Origin: Bog-473 sp963840245
GTDB lineage: Bacteria > Actinomycetota > Acidimicrobiia > Acidimicrobiales > RAAP-2
Assembly (NCBI GenBank): GCA_963840245.1
Contig: CAWIYI010000008.1
Span: 8,944-72,943, forward strand
Length of the DNA stretch: 64,000 nt
Reading direction: 5' to 3'
The position numbers were made by a program, and so were the translations under genes. The notes under the pieces were generated by a model that was not told where the DNA came from, searched no databases, and was given only the letters and a program-made list of their open reading frames with translations. How positions within the stretch are numbered: position 1 is the stretch's first letter; the number at the start of each line of letters is the position of its first letter. Shown piece by piece: positions 1-8,773 of this stretch.

Positions 1-1185
1 CTTCTGCACGATCTGACTCGCCTCGCGCGGGTTCTCCTCGAGCCATTCGGTGAGCTTCTGGTTCGTCGTGCGCTCGGCCAGTGACCGGATGGACTGGTTG
101 CCCAACTTGGACTTCGTCTGCCCCTCGAACTGCGGGTCGCGCAGGCGGACCGAGATGATGGCCGTCAGGCCCTCGCGGATGTCCTCACCCTTCAGGTTCT
201 CCTCTTTCTCCTTGAGGATGTTGCGGGCGCGGGCGTAGCGGTTCACCACGTTGGTCAACGACTTGGAGAAGCCCTCCACGTGCATGCCACCTTCGATGGT
301 GGAGATGCCGTTGGCGAAGGAGTGGATCGACTCGTGGTATCCGGCGTTCCACTGCAACGCGATCTCGACTTCCTGTCCGTCCTCCGCCTGCTCGAACGAG
401 GCGACCTTGCGGAAGAGCGACTCCTTGGAGGCGTTGAGGTGCTTGACGAAGTCGACGATGCCGCCGTTGTACTTGAACGTCGTCTTCAGCACCGGGTCGG
501 TCCGCTCGTCCACGAAGCGGATCTCGAGGCCCTTGTTCAGGAACGCCATGATCTGCATCCGCTCGACGATGGTCTGCGCCCGGAACTCCGTCTCGTCGAA
601 GACGGAGCCGTCGGGCCAGAAGGTGACGGTGGTGCCGGTCCTCGCTTCGCCGGTGGACCGGTCCTTCGGGGCCGGGCCCGTCGCCGTGATCTTCTTCTTG
701 ACCTTCCCGCCCTTCTCGAACTCGGCCTCCCAATGCCGGCCGTCCCGGTCCACCTCGAGCACGAGCCGGGTGGAGAGCGCGTTGACGACGGAGATCCCCA
801 CGCCGTGGAGGCCGCCGGAGACCTGGTAGCCCTTGCCGCCGAACTTCCCGCCGGCGTGCAGGGTGGTCAGGACGATCTCGGCCGTCGACTGCTTGGGGTA
901 CTTGGGGTGCGGGCCGACCGGGATCCCGGCCCCGTCGTCGCTGACCCGGACGCCGCCGTCGGCCAGCGTCGTGACGTCGATCCGGGTGGCCCGCCCGGCC
1001 ATCGCCTCGTCGACCGAGTTGTCCACGACCTCCCAGACCAGGTGGTGCAGCCCGGTCGGGCCGGTCGAGCCGATGTACATGCCCGGCCGCTTGCGTACCG
1101 CTTCGAGCCCTTCGAGGATGGTGATGTCGTCCTCGGTGTACGACGCACCGGTCCTACCAGGTATCTCATCCACCTTCACTGCCAC
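1..1185 (-). CDS. gyrB: DNA gyrase subunit B, N-terminal 395 codons (cut by window edge)
   Basis: ATPase subunit of the type II topoisomerase that introduces negative supercoils. The visible part starts MAVKVDEIPGRTGASY and carries the GHKL ATPase signature in order: EVVDNSVDEA (Mg/ATP-binding N box), DDGAGIPVG (G1 box), and KGYQVSGGLHGVGISVVNA (ATP lid). The transducer domain follows and the gene runs off position 1 in frame, so about 240 C-terminal residues including the Toprim and tail regions lie outside. The GTG at 1185 is chosen because a GAAAGGG sequence lies about 8-12 bases upstream; a second GTG two codons in is possible. It is last in the dnaA-dnaN-recF-dciA-gyrB run, separated from dciA by 153 bases that could hold its own promoter. 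No frameshift is seen. Confidence 0.97.
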   Translation of the reverse strand, partial: MAVKVDEIPGRTGASYTEDDITILEGLEAVRKRPGMYIGSTGPTGLHHLVWEVVDNSVDEAMAGRATRIDVTTLADGGVRVSDDGAGIPVGPHPKYPKQSTAEIVLTTLHAGGKFGGKGYQVSGGLHGVGISVVNALSTRLVLEVDRDGRHWEAEFEKGGKVKKKITATGPAPKDRSTGEARTGTTVTFWPDGSVFDETEFRAQTIVERMQIMAFLNKGLEIRFVDERTDPVLKTTFKYNGGIVDFVKHLNASKESLFRKVASFEQAEDGQEVEIALQWNAGYHESIHSFANGISTIEGGMHVEGFSKSLTNVVNRYARARNILKEKEENLKGEDIREGLTAIISVRLRDPQFEGQTKSKLGNQSIRSLAERTTNQKLTEWLEENPREASQIVQK

Positions 1186-1338
1186 AGGCGCGCCCTTTCA
1201 GAACATAGGTCTTCGCGGTGCGTATCGAATCCCCGAACGGTGACCTCCGGCCTTTCGATGCGAACACACCATTCTACCCGATTGCGGCCCCAATTCGGCA
1301 CTCATGAACGGTCGCGGGCGCGCCCGGTGACGCCCCGG

Positions 1339-1653
1339 TCAGGCGCGCTCGACGACGACCTCCAACCGCTCGATCGAGGTCTCTCCGACCTCCTTCAACC
1401 GGGCCAGGATCCGCCCCGATTCCATGCGGGCGCGGGTCGCCCACGCCGGGTGTTCCACCGCCACGACGAGCGCGCGCCCGTCGACGCGGAGCGGCCGCAC
1501 GTGCCCGCCGAGCTCGGCGCCGACCAGTTCTTCCCAGCGGGCGAACACGGCCTCCATGACCGCTGGGGTGGGCGCCGGGCCCAACCGGCTCAGCACCCGC
1601 GGCATGGACTCGCCCACCCGCCGGGGGCCGTTGTCACCTCGCCGTGGCGTCAC
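1339..1653 (-). CDS. dciA: DUF721 / DciA-like replicative helicase loader protein
   Basis: A 104-residue DUF721 protein. The family includes DciA, which loads the replicative helicase DnaB in bacteria lacking DnaC or DnaI. The conserved core is visible: a tryptophan-containing helix (FARWEELVG), a strand with RPLRVDGRALVVAVEHPAW, and a C-terminal LKEVGETSIERLEVVVERA. The first codon overlaps the recF stop by four bases (ATGA), indicating translational coupling, which is the common recF-DUF721-gyrB order in actinobacteria. The loader role is inferred from the family; the domain assignment itself is firm. Nothing resembling dnaC or dnaI was seen in the window, which is consistent with that role but not proof of it. 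Confidence 0.88.
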   Translation of the reverse strand: MTPRRGDNGPRRVGESMPRVLSRLGPAPTPAVMEAVFARWEELVGAELGGHVRPLRVDGRALVVAVEHPAWATRARMESGRILARLKEVGETSIERLEVVVERA

Positions 1654-2729
1654 CCGGGTTCCAGGCTCCGGACCGGAACCAGGCGGGCCACGACGATCCC
1701 CTCGGGCAGGGGCGCGGCCGTGGTGAGGATCGACTGCCCCGGTGGGAGCTCCGTCACGAGGGCGCGACTGCGGGCCGGATCCAGCTCGGAGAAGACATCG
1801 TCGAGCAGCAGGGTCGGGATCAGCGCCGTCCGCGAGCGGATGAGCTCGTGCACACCGAGACGCAGGGCCAGCGCCACGCAGCGCTGCTCGCCCTGGGAGG
1901 CGTGCGTCCGGGCCTCGCGCCCCTCGATCTCGAGAAGGAGATCGTCTCGGTGGGGCCCGACCGTGTTGACCCCCCGCCGCAGGTCATCGGTCCGGCGGGC
2001 CGCGAGCGCGTCGAGGAGATCGCCGTGCCAACTCCGCTGGTAGCGCTGGGCCAGGAGCACCCGGTTCTCGACGCCGGCCAGGCGCCCGTAGGCCGTCGCC
2101 ACGAGGGGGTCGAGGTCCGCCACCAGCCGCTCGCGGGCGGCCACCAGCACCTTGCCGGCGTCGGCGAGCCTCTGATCCCAGACGTCGAGGGTGGCCGCCA
2201 CCTCACCGGTGGCCCGCCCACCCGATTGGCGCAGCAGCGCCGCGCGCTGACGGAGGATGCGATCGGTCTCGTCGGCCGCCCGGGCTCCCTCGGCGTCGAG
2301 CATCGCCAGCGCGTCGTCGAGAACCTCGCGCCGTCCTTTCGGTCCGCCGCTCACGATCACGAGATCTTCCGGCGAGAAGACGGTGCAGGGTGCCGCCGCG
2401 CCGAGCTCCGCCCGGCCGCTGACCGCCTTGCGGTTCACCCGGGTCCGGCTGCGTCCGGTTGGAAGGATCTCCGCCTCGACGAGAGCCGGGCTGTCGCGGT
2501 TGTCGATCTCAGCGCGGACGATGGCGCTCTCCGCGCCCGACCGCACCATGGCCGCCGGGGGTGCGCCGCGGAAGGAGCGCCGTGACCCGAGGTAGGCCAT
2601 CGCCTCGAGCACGCTCGTCTTCCCGGTCCCGTTCGATCCGGTGATGACGGTGGTCCCTTCCGCTTCGAGGTCGATGCTCGCAGCGCGGAAGAGACGGAAC
2701 TCGGCCAGCTCCAGGTGCCGGACGCTCAC
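1650..2729 (-). CDS. recF: DNA replication and repair protein RecF
   Basis: SMC-like ATPase that binds single-strand gaps and helps load RecA. At 359 residues it has the normal length. The Walker A motif GSNGTGKTS sits at residues 32-40, the ABC signature SQGEQRCVALALRLG in the C-terminal third, and the Walker B/D-loop LLLDDVFSELD follows it. The start is GTG at 2729, 16 bases after the dnaN stop, so it should be cotranscribed with dnaN. The gene is intact. The arrangement dnaN-recF-dciA-gyrB is standard for the origin region. Confidence 0.96.
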   Translation of the reverse strand: MSVRHLELAEFRLFRAASIDLEAEGTTVITGSNGTGKTSVLEAMAYLGSRRSFRGAPPAAMVRSGAESAIVRAEIDNRDSPALVEAEILPTGRSRTRVNRKAVSGRAELGAAAPCTVFSPEDLVIVSGGPKGRREVLDDALAMLDAEGARAADETDRILRQRAALLRQSGGRATGEVAATLDVWDQRLADAGKVLVAARERLVADLDPLVATAYGRLAGVENRVLLAQRYQRSWHGDLLDALAARRTDDLRRGVNTVGPHRDDLLLEIEGREARTHASQGEQRCVALALRLGVHELIRSRTALIPTLLLDDVFSELDPARSRALVTELPPGQSILTTAAPLPEGIVVARLVPVRSLEPG

Positions 2730-2745
2730 CGCAACGGGAGGCCGT

Positions 2746-3864
2746 TCAGGAGACCCGGACCGGCATCAGGAGGTAGCGGAACTCCTGATCTTCGGCACCC
2801 CGCACCGTCGCCGCGCGCGACGCGTCCGCCGTCTCGACGATCACCTCGTCGCCGGCCACGGCCTCGACACCGTCGATGAGGTAGGCCGGGTTGAACGCGA
2901 TGACAAGGTCCTCGCCGGTGAAGTCCCCGTCCACGGCCTCCGCCGCCTCGCCGACGTCCTGGCTCTGGACGCTCAGGTCCACCCCGCCCTGGCGCATGGA
3001 GAGCCGCACGGGCGTCGTGTTGTCGCGCACCAGCAACTGGACCCGGCGCAGGGCGGCGAGGAAGCTCTCCTTCCCGAGGTGCAGGCTGTTCGGGTAGTGG
3101 TCCGGGATCAGTTGTTTGTAGTCCGGGTAGCGGCCTTCGAGGAGCCTGGTGCTGATCTGCACGTTGCCCTGCCAGAACGTGATCTCGTTGCTGTTCGCGG
3201 CGACGCCCACGCGGTTGGTCTCGGATCCCTCCGAGATGGTGCCCGTGGGCAGGCGCTGCAGTTCGGACAGGGCGCGGGCGGGGATGAGGAGATCCTCCTC
3301 GCCCGGGAGGGTCTCGGCACCGGGAAGGTCGCGCAGGGCCATCCGGTACGAGTCGGTCGCCACCAAGCGGATGGACCCGTCGACACGGGAGACCAGCACG
3401 CCGGTCAGCAGCGGGCGCCCGTCGTCATGCGACGCCGCCCGCACCACCTGGCGCACCGCTTCTCCGAGCGCGCCCTCGGACAGCTGCGTCGTCGGCTCGC
3501 TCGTCTTGGCCACCGGCGGGAACTCCACCACCGGGTAGGTGTGGAGCTTGAAGGCCGAGCGGGCCGCACTGATGGTCATGTGGTCGCCCTCGTCGGCGAA
3601 GGTCACCGCTCCGGGCTCGAGCCGCCGCACGATGTCGGTGGACAGGCGCGCCGGGATCACACAACTCCCGTCACTGATACCGATCACCTCGCCGGTCACC
3701 TGGATCGTGAGATCGAGATCTGTGCCGGTCACGCCGAGCGAGTTCCCGTCGCAGGTGAGGAGCAGACCAAGGAGCACCGGAGACGAGCCACCCCGGCCAC
3801 CGACGGCCCTGCTCGCAGTGGCCAGCATGTCGACAAGCGCATCGCGCTCGGATCTGAACTTCAC
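2746..3864 (-). CDS. dnaN: DNA polymerase III beta subunit (sliding clamp)
   Basis: Ring-shaped processivity clamp for the replicative polymerase, 372 residues, matching the family's usual 370-380. The protein opens MKFRSERDALVDMLATASRA and ends EDQEFRYLLMPVRVS, the typical clamp C-terminus with the MPVR motif. Three repeated clamp domains fit the length. GTG at 3864 is selected because the frame aligns with clamp N-termini there and GAAAGGAC lies about 10 bases upstream. The reading frame stays open upstream into the presumed origin, but that extension has no clamp similarity. The gene is intact. Confidence 0.97.
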   Translation of the reverse strand: MKFRSERDALVDMLATASRAVGGRGGSSPVLLGLLLTCDGNSLGVTGTDLDLTIQVTGEVIGISDGSCVIPARLSTDIVRRLEPGAVTFADEGDHMTISAARSAFKLHTYPVVEFPPVAKTSEPTTQLSEGALGEAVRQVVRAASHDDGRPLLTGVLVSRVDGSIRLVATDSYRMALRDLPGAETLPGEEDLLIPARALSELQRLPTGTISEGSETNRVGVAANSNEITFWQGNVQISTRLLEGRYPDYKQLIPDHYPNSLHLGKESFLAALRRVQLLVRDNTTPVRLSMRQGGVDLSVQSQDVGEAAEAVDGDFTGEDLVIAFNPAYLIDGVEAVAGDEVIVETADASRAATVRGAEDQEFRYLLMPVRVS

Positions 3865-4165
3865 CGACGCCAGTCCTTTCGGGAGTTTTCCCAATCCTTC
3901 ATCGTGGAGAGAGAGGTATATGTGTCTTCTAAAGGTAGTAAGGGGTGTGGATTGTGGATGACATGGTCCCGTCCCTGCTCGCCGCCGTTGACGCTGTCCC
4001 CATGGGGCTGTGGGCGCGGCGCGGGCCACGATGGTGCGCGCCGGGGTTGATCCCTCAGCCTGGGGACAGGGGCGCGGGTGGTCCCCAGAGGCGGGCCGGG
4101 TGGTCCACAACCTCTTCCCCCGGAAAACCACAACTTGACGGACGACGCGGGGGTGGGACGGGGAC
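3865..4165. other. Candidate replication origin (oriC) between dnaA and dnaN
   Basis: The 301-base non-coding stretch between dnaA and dnaN is the usual oriC place in actinobacteria. Seen directly: DnaA-box-like 9-mers at 3953-3961 (TGTGGATGA, one mismatch to the reverse of TTATCCACA), an overlapping weaker one at 3946-3954, and TGGTCCACA at 4101-4109 (one mismatch to TTGTCCACA). A relatively AT-rich patch at about 3889-3960 could be the unwinding element. There is also a perfect 8-base inverted repeat, CTGGGGAC at 4060-4067 and GTCCCCAG at 4081-4088. The number of strong boxes is low for an actinobacterial origin, so this is probable, not proven. Confidence 0.65.
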
Positions 4166-5551
4166 TCAGGCCGAGCCGGCACGGATCTTCTGGATGAGCT
4201 CGGTGACATGCTCGTAGATCTGTCGTCGCTCTTGCATCTGGCGGGCGATCTTGTCCACGGCATGGATCACGGTCGTGTGGTCACGCTTGCCGAAGACACG
4301 CCCGATGGCCGGATAGCTGTAGTCGGTGAGCTCCCTCGTCAGGTACATGGCGACCTGCCGGGCCGTGACGAGCGGCCGGGTCCGGCTCGGGCCGCAGATG
4401 GCATCCACCGAGAAGCCGTAGCTCGCCGAGGTGGCGTCGAGGATCATCTGCGGCGTGATGCGGCGGGGCTCGCCGGCCAGCACCAGGTCGGAGAGGACCT
4501 GCTCGGCCTGGGCCAAGGAGATGGGCTCTTTGTTGAGGTTGGCGAAGGCGCAGATGCGGGTCAGCGCTCCCTCGAGCTCCCGGATGTTGTCCTTGACGTG
4601 GGACGCGATGAACTCGAGGACGTCGTCGGGCACCTCCTGGTGCTCGCTCAGCGACTTGGAGCGGAGGATGGCCAGGCGGGTCTCGAGGTCGGGGGGGTCG
4701 ATCTCGGTGATGAGGCCGGAGAGGAAGCGGCTGCGGAGGCGGTCCTCGAGGGTCTCGATCGACTTGGGCGGCCGGTCCGAGGTCAGGACGATCTGCTTGG
4801 AGGCTCCCTTGAGGTCGTTGTAGGTGTGGAAGAACTCCTCCTGGAGTCCCTCTTTGCGCTCCATGAACTGCACGTCGTCGATGAGGAGGACGTCGCAGTC
4901 GCGGTAGCGCCGCTTGAAGGAGAGCGTCGTGGAGGTCCGCAGGGAGTCGACGAAGTCGTTCATGAACGTCTCGGTGGTGACGTAGAGGATCTTGCGGCGG
5001 GGGTAGTTCTCGGAGACGTAATTGCCGATGGCGTGGAGGAGGTGGGTCTTGCCCAGGCCCGAGTCGCCGTAGATGAAGAGAGGGTTGTAGGAGCGGCCGG
5101 GCGTTTCCGCCACGGCCTGGGCGGCGGCGTGCGCCAGGCGGTTCGACGAGGCGGCGACGAACGTCTCGAAGGTGAACTTCGTGTCGAGCTGGACCGCGGG
5201 CGATTCGCGCCCGGTCCGGGCCGGTTCCGCTTGGGGTCGGGGCTCGGGCTCGGGAGGCAGGCCGAAGACCTGCTCGGTGGTCGGCTCAGCCGCGGCCGGG
5301 TCGGGCTCTTGGACCTCGAGACGACCCCGGACCGGGGATCCCACCTCGTTGGCCAGGGTGTCCTCGATCATCGGGAGGTAGCGCGACTCCACCCGCTCCC
5401 GGATGAGCCCGTTGGGGACGGACAACACGAACTCGCCATCGGCGAAGGCCACGGGCTCGATCCCCGAGAGCCAGAGCTGCCAGGTGCTCTCGGACACCTG
5501 GTCGCGCAGCGACCCGGTGCACCTTGTCCAAAGTTCTCCTGGCTGGGTCAC
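4166..5551 (-). CDS. dnaA: Chromosomal replication initiator protein DnaA
   Basis: AAA+ initiator that binds DnaA boxes and melts oriC. Length is 461 residues from GTG 5551. Visible in order: domain I (LWLSGIEPVAFADGEFVLSV), a proline/acid-rich linker, Walker A GDSGLGKTHLL, Walker B VLLIDDVQFM, sensor region LTSDRPPKSI, and the domain IV DNA-binding signature KRDHTTVIHAVDKI near the C-terminus. The ORF stays open upstream to an ATG, but those residues are unlike DnaA; GTG 5551 yields a normal N-terminus although its GGAGAAGGGG is rather far upstream. Divergent from rpmH across 245 bases. The gene is intact. Confidence 0.96.
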   Translation of the reverse strand: MTQPGELWTRCTGSLRDQVSESTWQLWLSGIEPVAFADGEFVLSVPNGLIRERVESRYLPMIEDTLANEVGSPVRGRLEVQEPDPAAAEPTTEQVFGLPPEPEPRPQAEPARTGRESPAVQLDTKFTFETFVAASSNRLAHAAAQAVAETPGRSYNPLFIYGDSGLGKTHLLHAIGNYVSENYPRRKILYVTTETFMNDFVDSLRTSTTLSFKRRYRDCDVLLIDDVQFMERKEGLQEEFFHTYNDLKGASKQIVLTSDRPPKSIETLEDRLRSRFLSGLITEIDPPDLETRLAILRSKSLSEHQEVPDDVLEFIASHVKDNIRELEGALTRICAFANLNKEPISLAQAEQVLSDLVLAGEPRRITPQMILDATSASYGFSVDAICGPSRTRPLVTARQVAMYLTRELTDYSYPAIGRVFGKRDHTTVIHAVDKIARQMQERRQIYEHVTELIQKIRAGSA

Positions 5552-5796
5552 CGCTACGTCCGAACGCCCCTTCTCCCCCCTCGGCGTCCAGCCAACATGT
5601 TCGGAACGATCCTCGGTGCGGGTAGTTGGTTGAACGTACACCGTGCCAGGCGATGCGACTAGAGCCCATCGGCAAATCGCGCCTAACATGGCAGGACTCG
5701 CCGCCGGCGGCCGGAATCGACTCGAGGGCCGAGGCATTGAACCTCCGACGAACCGGCTCCGGATGCCGCACGGTCGTCGCGAAAGGCTGAATTGAC
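5552..5796. promoter_or_regulatory. dnaA / rpmH divergent intergenic region
   Basis: This 245-base gap must hold the promoters for dnaA (minus) and the rpmH-rnpA operon (plus). No convincing DnaA box was seen by eye, in contrast to the dnaA-dnaN gap. A GAAAGG at 5781-5786 is the likely rpmH ribosome-binding site. I could not place -10/-35 boxes with confidence. Confidence 0.4.
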
Positions 5797-5931
5797 GTGA
5801 AGCGCACTTACCAACCCAACACCCGGAAAAGGGCTCGTACCCACGGGTTCCGCAAGCGTATGTCCACCCGCGCGGGGCGGGCCATCTTGAAGTCGCGGCG
5901 GCTCAAGGGGCGCCACCGTCTCACCGTCTGA
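5797..5931 (+). CDS. rpmH: 50S ribosomal protein bL34
   Basis: A 44-residue, very basic protein starting MKRTYQPNTRKRARTHGFRK and ending RRLKGRHRLTV, matching bL34 along its whole length (family 44-47 residues). The GTG start at 5797 is preceded by GAAAGG about 11 bases upstream. It lies 8 bases ahead of rnpA, the universal rpmH-rnpA pairing, and is divergent from dnaA. Confidence 0.97.
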   Translation: MKRTYQPNTRKRARTHGFRKRMSTRAGRAILKSRRLKGRHRLTV

Positions 5932-5939
5932 AGGCTCGA

Positions 5940-6299
5940 GTGCCTGCACGGACGGTCGGACGCATCACCCGCCGCGCGGCGTTCGCCGAGCTGCAGCGCT
6001 CACGGGCGCGAGGGGCCAGCGGCCCCGTGCGGGCGACGTTCGTCCCGGCCGAGAAAGGGGATACCGGCGTGTTTCCCCAGGTCGCATACGTGATCGGGCG
6101 CCGTTGTGGCGGCGCGGTCGTCAGGAATTCGCTCCGGCGCCGGGCTCGCGAGGTCGTCCGGGCGGAGGCGCCGACCTTGCCCCGGGGGACTTTCCTCGTG
6201 CGGCTCGAGCCGGGTGCGGCCGCACTGGCTGCGCCGGCGTTCCGCCGGGACGTGGCGACGGCGCTGCTGAAGGCCGGTCGAGAGCGGGTGCCCGCATGA
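5940..6299 (+). CDS. rnpA: Ribonuclease P protein component
   Basis: Protein cofactor of RNase P, which trims tRNA 5' leaders. It has 119 residues with the family's RNR-type signature at RNSLRRRAREVVR near residue 62 and the preceding AYVIGRRCGGAV strand. The start is GTG 5940, 8 bases after rpmH. The stop overlaps the yidD start (ATGA at 6296-6299), indicating coupling. The gene is intact. Confidence 0.94.
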   Translation: MPARTVGRITRRAAFAELQRSRARGASGPVRATFVPAEKGDTGVFPQVAYVIGRRCGGAVVRNSLRRRAREVVRAEAPTLPRGTFLVRLEPGAAALAAPAFRRDVATALLKAGRERVPA

Positions 6300-6568
6300 G
6301 CGACGTCGAAGCCACGCCGGGTCGCGCCGTGCGCGCCGCGATAGGCCTGGTCACGGCCTACCAAGGTGCGGCCTCCGGCCGGATTTCGCCCTGCCGTTTC
6401 TACCCGAGCTGCTCCACTTACGCCGTGGAGGCGCTCCGCGTCCACGGCTTCTGGCGGGGCCTGGCGCTGAGCGCCCGCCGCCTGCTGCGCTGCCGTCCCT
6501 TCGGGCCGCACGGCGTGGACCTCGTCCCGGTCCGGGTCCACGCCCACGAAGGGAGCCGTCCGTGCTGA
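6296..6568 (+). CDS. yidD: Membrane protein insertion efficiency factor YidD
   Basis: A 90-residue DUF37 protein that assists YidC-dependent membrane insertion at the inner face of the membrane. The family signature SPCRFYPSCSTYAVEAL is present, followed by HGFWRGLALSARRLLRCRPF. The ATG at 6296 overlaps the rnpA stop and the gene's own end overlaps the GTG of yidC by seven bases, so rnpA-yidD-yidC should be translated as a coupled series. Confidence 0.94.
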   Translation: MSDVEATPGRAVRAAIGLVTAYQGAASGRISPCRFYPSCSTYAVEALRVHGFWRGLALSARRLLRCRPFGPHGVDLVPVRVHAHEGSRPC

Positions 6569-7737
6569 ACCACCCCCTCTTGGCCGAGAACTCCCTGTTC
6601 AAGCTGGTCGGGGAGATCTTCCATCCCCTCTTCGAATTCTTCGGGTTGATCCTGGCCGGCCTCTACGCCGTCTGGCCCAACTACGGGTTCGCCATCACGG
6701 GCCTGACGATCCTCATCATGTTGGCCCTGACACCGGTCACGGTGAAGAGCACCAAGTCGATGCTGGCGATGCAGCGCTTGCAGCCCGAGATGAAGAAGCT
6801 CCAGGCCAAGTACAAGGGCCCGGAGAACCGGGAAGCGCTCAACGCGGAGATGATGAAGCTCTACAAGGAGAACGGGACGAGCCCGTTCGGGGCCTGTCTC
6901 CCGAGCCTCCTGCAGATGCCGTTCCTCATCGTGTTGTACACGCTGATTCGTGGGTTGTCGACCACGGCGACCAAGATCGTGAACGGGCACAAAGTCATCG
7001 TTGGTGCTCCTAGGTATATCCCGACAAACTCTCAAATGCACCACGATTTGGTGGCCAGCCAAGGGCAAATGCACTGGTGGTTTGGGATGGATTTGTCGTC
7101 GCTTCCATTCTCGAATCACACGATGAATCCCTTCACCCATGAGGTGATCACGAGCGCCAGCCAGGCCGTCTTGGTGATCCCCTACCTGGTGCTCATTGGC
7201 GCTGCGATGTTCCTTCAATACTACCAAATGAAGCAGATGAACAGTCGTAATCCTCAGGCTGCCGCGGCGAATCCACAGATGCAAACGATGCAGAAGTTCT
7301 TCCCTATTATTTTCGGCGTCATTTACCTGAGAGTGCCCGCCGGAGCAACCATTTACATGGTGGTCTCATCGGCGATGCGGATCGGGACACAGGAAGTGAT
7401 GTTCCGAAGCGGCATGGTGACGCCGGTGGTCCACGAGCGTGAGATCGGTTCGGCCAAGGAGGACAAGGCCAAGGAGGACAAGAAGGAGAAACCGCCTCCC
7501 CCCAAGCCGACCAGGAAGAGGTCGACGGCCACGGACGGCACGGCGGCGGCCAAGACGACGCTGCCGCCGGCGAAGAACGGCTCGAAGAGCAATGGGCGGG
7601 CTCCCACCAACGGGAGGAAGCCGGCCGCAGCGAAGCGGACGACGAACGGCAAGGCGCAGAGCGACACCGCCAAGGATGCCCCGGCGCCCAAGTCCCATCC
7701 CCGGTCGCGCTCGAAACGGACCAGAAAGGCTCGATAA
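6562..7737 (+). CDS. yidC: Membrane protein insertase YidC (Oxa1 family)
   Basis: Inserts membrane proteins alone or with SecYEG. It has 391 residues: an N-terminal helix, the conserved hydrophobic core starting YGFAITGLTILIMLALTPVT, a cytosolic helical hairpin (MKKLQAKYKG...REALNAEMM), QMPFLIVLYTLIRG, and later helices AVLVIPYLVLIGAAMFLQYY and FFPIIFGVIYLRVPAGATIY. The C-terminal 100 residues are Lys/Pro-rich and probably disordered and ribosome-binding. The segment of about 6990-7350 is visibly richer in A and T than the rest of the gene and its neighbours, with different third-position use. The start is GTG 6562. The frame is intact. Confidence 0.96.
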   Translation: MLNHPLLAENSLFKLVGEIFHPLFEFFGLILAGLYAVWPNYGFAITGLTILIMLALTPVTVKSTKSMLAMQRLQPEMKKLQAKYKGPENREALNAEMMKLYKENGTSPFGACLPSLLQMPFLIVLYTLIRGLSTTATKIVNGHKVIVGAPRYIPTNSQMHHDLVASQGQMHWWFGMDLSSLPFSNHTMNPFTHEVITSASQAVLVIPYLVLIGAAMFLQYYQMKQMNSRNPQAAAANPQMQTMQKFFPIIFGVIYLRVPAGATIYMVVSSAMRIGTQEVMFRSGMVTPVVHEREIGSAKEDKAKEDKKEKPPPPKPTRKRSTATDGTAAAKTTLPPAKNGSKSNGRAPTNGRKPAAAKRTTNGKAQSDTAKDAPAPKSHPRSRSKRTRKAR

Positions 7738-7740
7738 CGC

Positions 7741-8763
7741 GTGGAGTGGGTTGAGGTGGCGGGGAAGTCCGTCGATGAAGCGACCGAGCAGGCCCTGGAG
7801 CAGCTCGGGGTTGCCGAGCGGGACGCCGAGGTGATCGTGGTGTCGGAGCCCAAGACCGGTCTCTTCGGACGGGTCAGGGGCGAGGCCCGGGTGCGGGCAC
7901 GGGTCCAGCCGGTCGGTGCCCGCCCTCGCCGGGAGCGGACGCGACGGAGCGGAAGCCGATCCGGTCAGGGTGGGCAGGCTGGCCAACGGAGCCGACAGGG
8001 CGGCCAGCGGGCGACCTCGGGGGCAACATCGGAGAGCAGCGGGGGACGCGGCACCGGGGCCGCAGCAGCGAGGGCCGCAGCAGCGACGGCGCGGCCGACG
8101 GCCCGGGCGCTGCGACGGCACGGGCACCGGGACCGGGACCAGCCGCTCGGCCCGACGACGTCGCAATCGCAGCAAGTCGCGGACGACCGGAGCCGCAGCG
8201 GTGGAAGGATCGAGCGAACGGCTCGGTGCGGCCGGCAGGCGAGAAAGCTCCACAGCGGAGTACCGAAACGAAGGAGAAAGTGGACATGGCCGAAGGAATG
8301 ACGCTCGAAGAGCAGGGCGAAGCCGGGCGGGCCTTCGTGGCCGGACTCCTGGGCGAGTTCGGCATGCAGGGGGCGGTGGAGACCCGTCTGCTCGACGAGG
8401 ACACGGTCGAGATAGCGGCCCTCGGTGAGGATCTCGGCATCCTGGTGGGACCCCGGGGCTCCACCCTGACGGCCCTGCAGGACGTGACCCGGGCCGTGGT
8501 GCAGCGCCAATGCCCGTCACGCACCGATCGCATCCTGGTCGACGTGGCCGGGTACCGGGAGAGGCGCTGCGGCGGCGCTCACGCGGTTCAGCGTCCAGAT
8601 CGCCGAGGAGGTCCTGGCGTCGGGACAGGAGAAGGCCCTCGAGCCGATGAGTCCGGCCGACCGCAAGACCGTCCACGACGCCATCAATGGGCTGTCCGGG
8701 GTCGAGACCCGCTCGGAGGGCGAGGACCCCAACCGCCACATCGTCATCGCGCCGGCGGGCTGA
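7741..8763 (+). CDS. jag: Jag / SpoIIIJ-associated RNA-binding protein (frameshifted)
   Basis: Single-stranded nucleic-acid-binding protein encoded after yidC. Three parts are visible: Jag-N (MEWVEVAGKSVDEATEQALE to about residue 50), a basic Gly/Arg-rich linker, a KH domain (DLGILVGPRGSTLTALQDVT at about 8430-8490) and an R3H domain ending HIVIAPAG. Jag-N and R3H share one frame and KH is in another, so one shift lies in the linker (8000-8280) and one near 8565-8575, where the KH strand VDVAGYRERR should run into ALTRFSVQIAEEVL. The stop is at 8761-8763. The shifts are treated as sequence errors because both flanking domains are well conserved. Confidence 0.88.
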
Positions 8764-8773
8764 CCCGGCGCCG

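Noticed and set aside
280..2043. Long plus-strand open frames opposite gyrB, recF, dnaA, the MFS genes and others
   Set aside because: They mirror the codon structure of the real genes on the other strand and show no recognisable protein.
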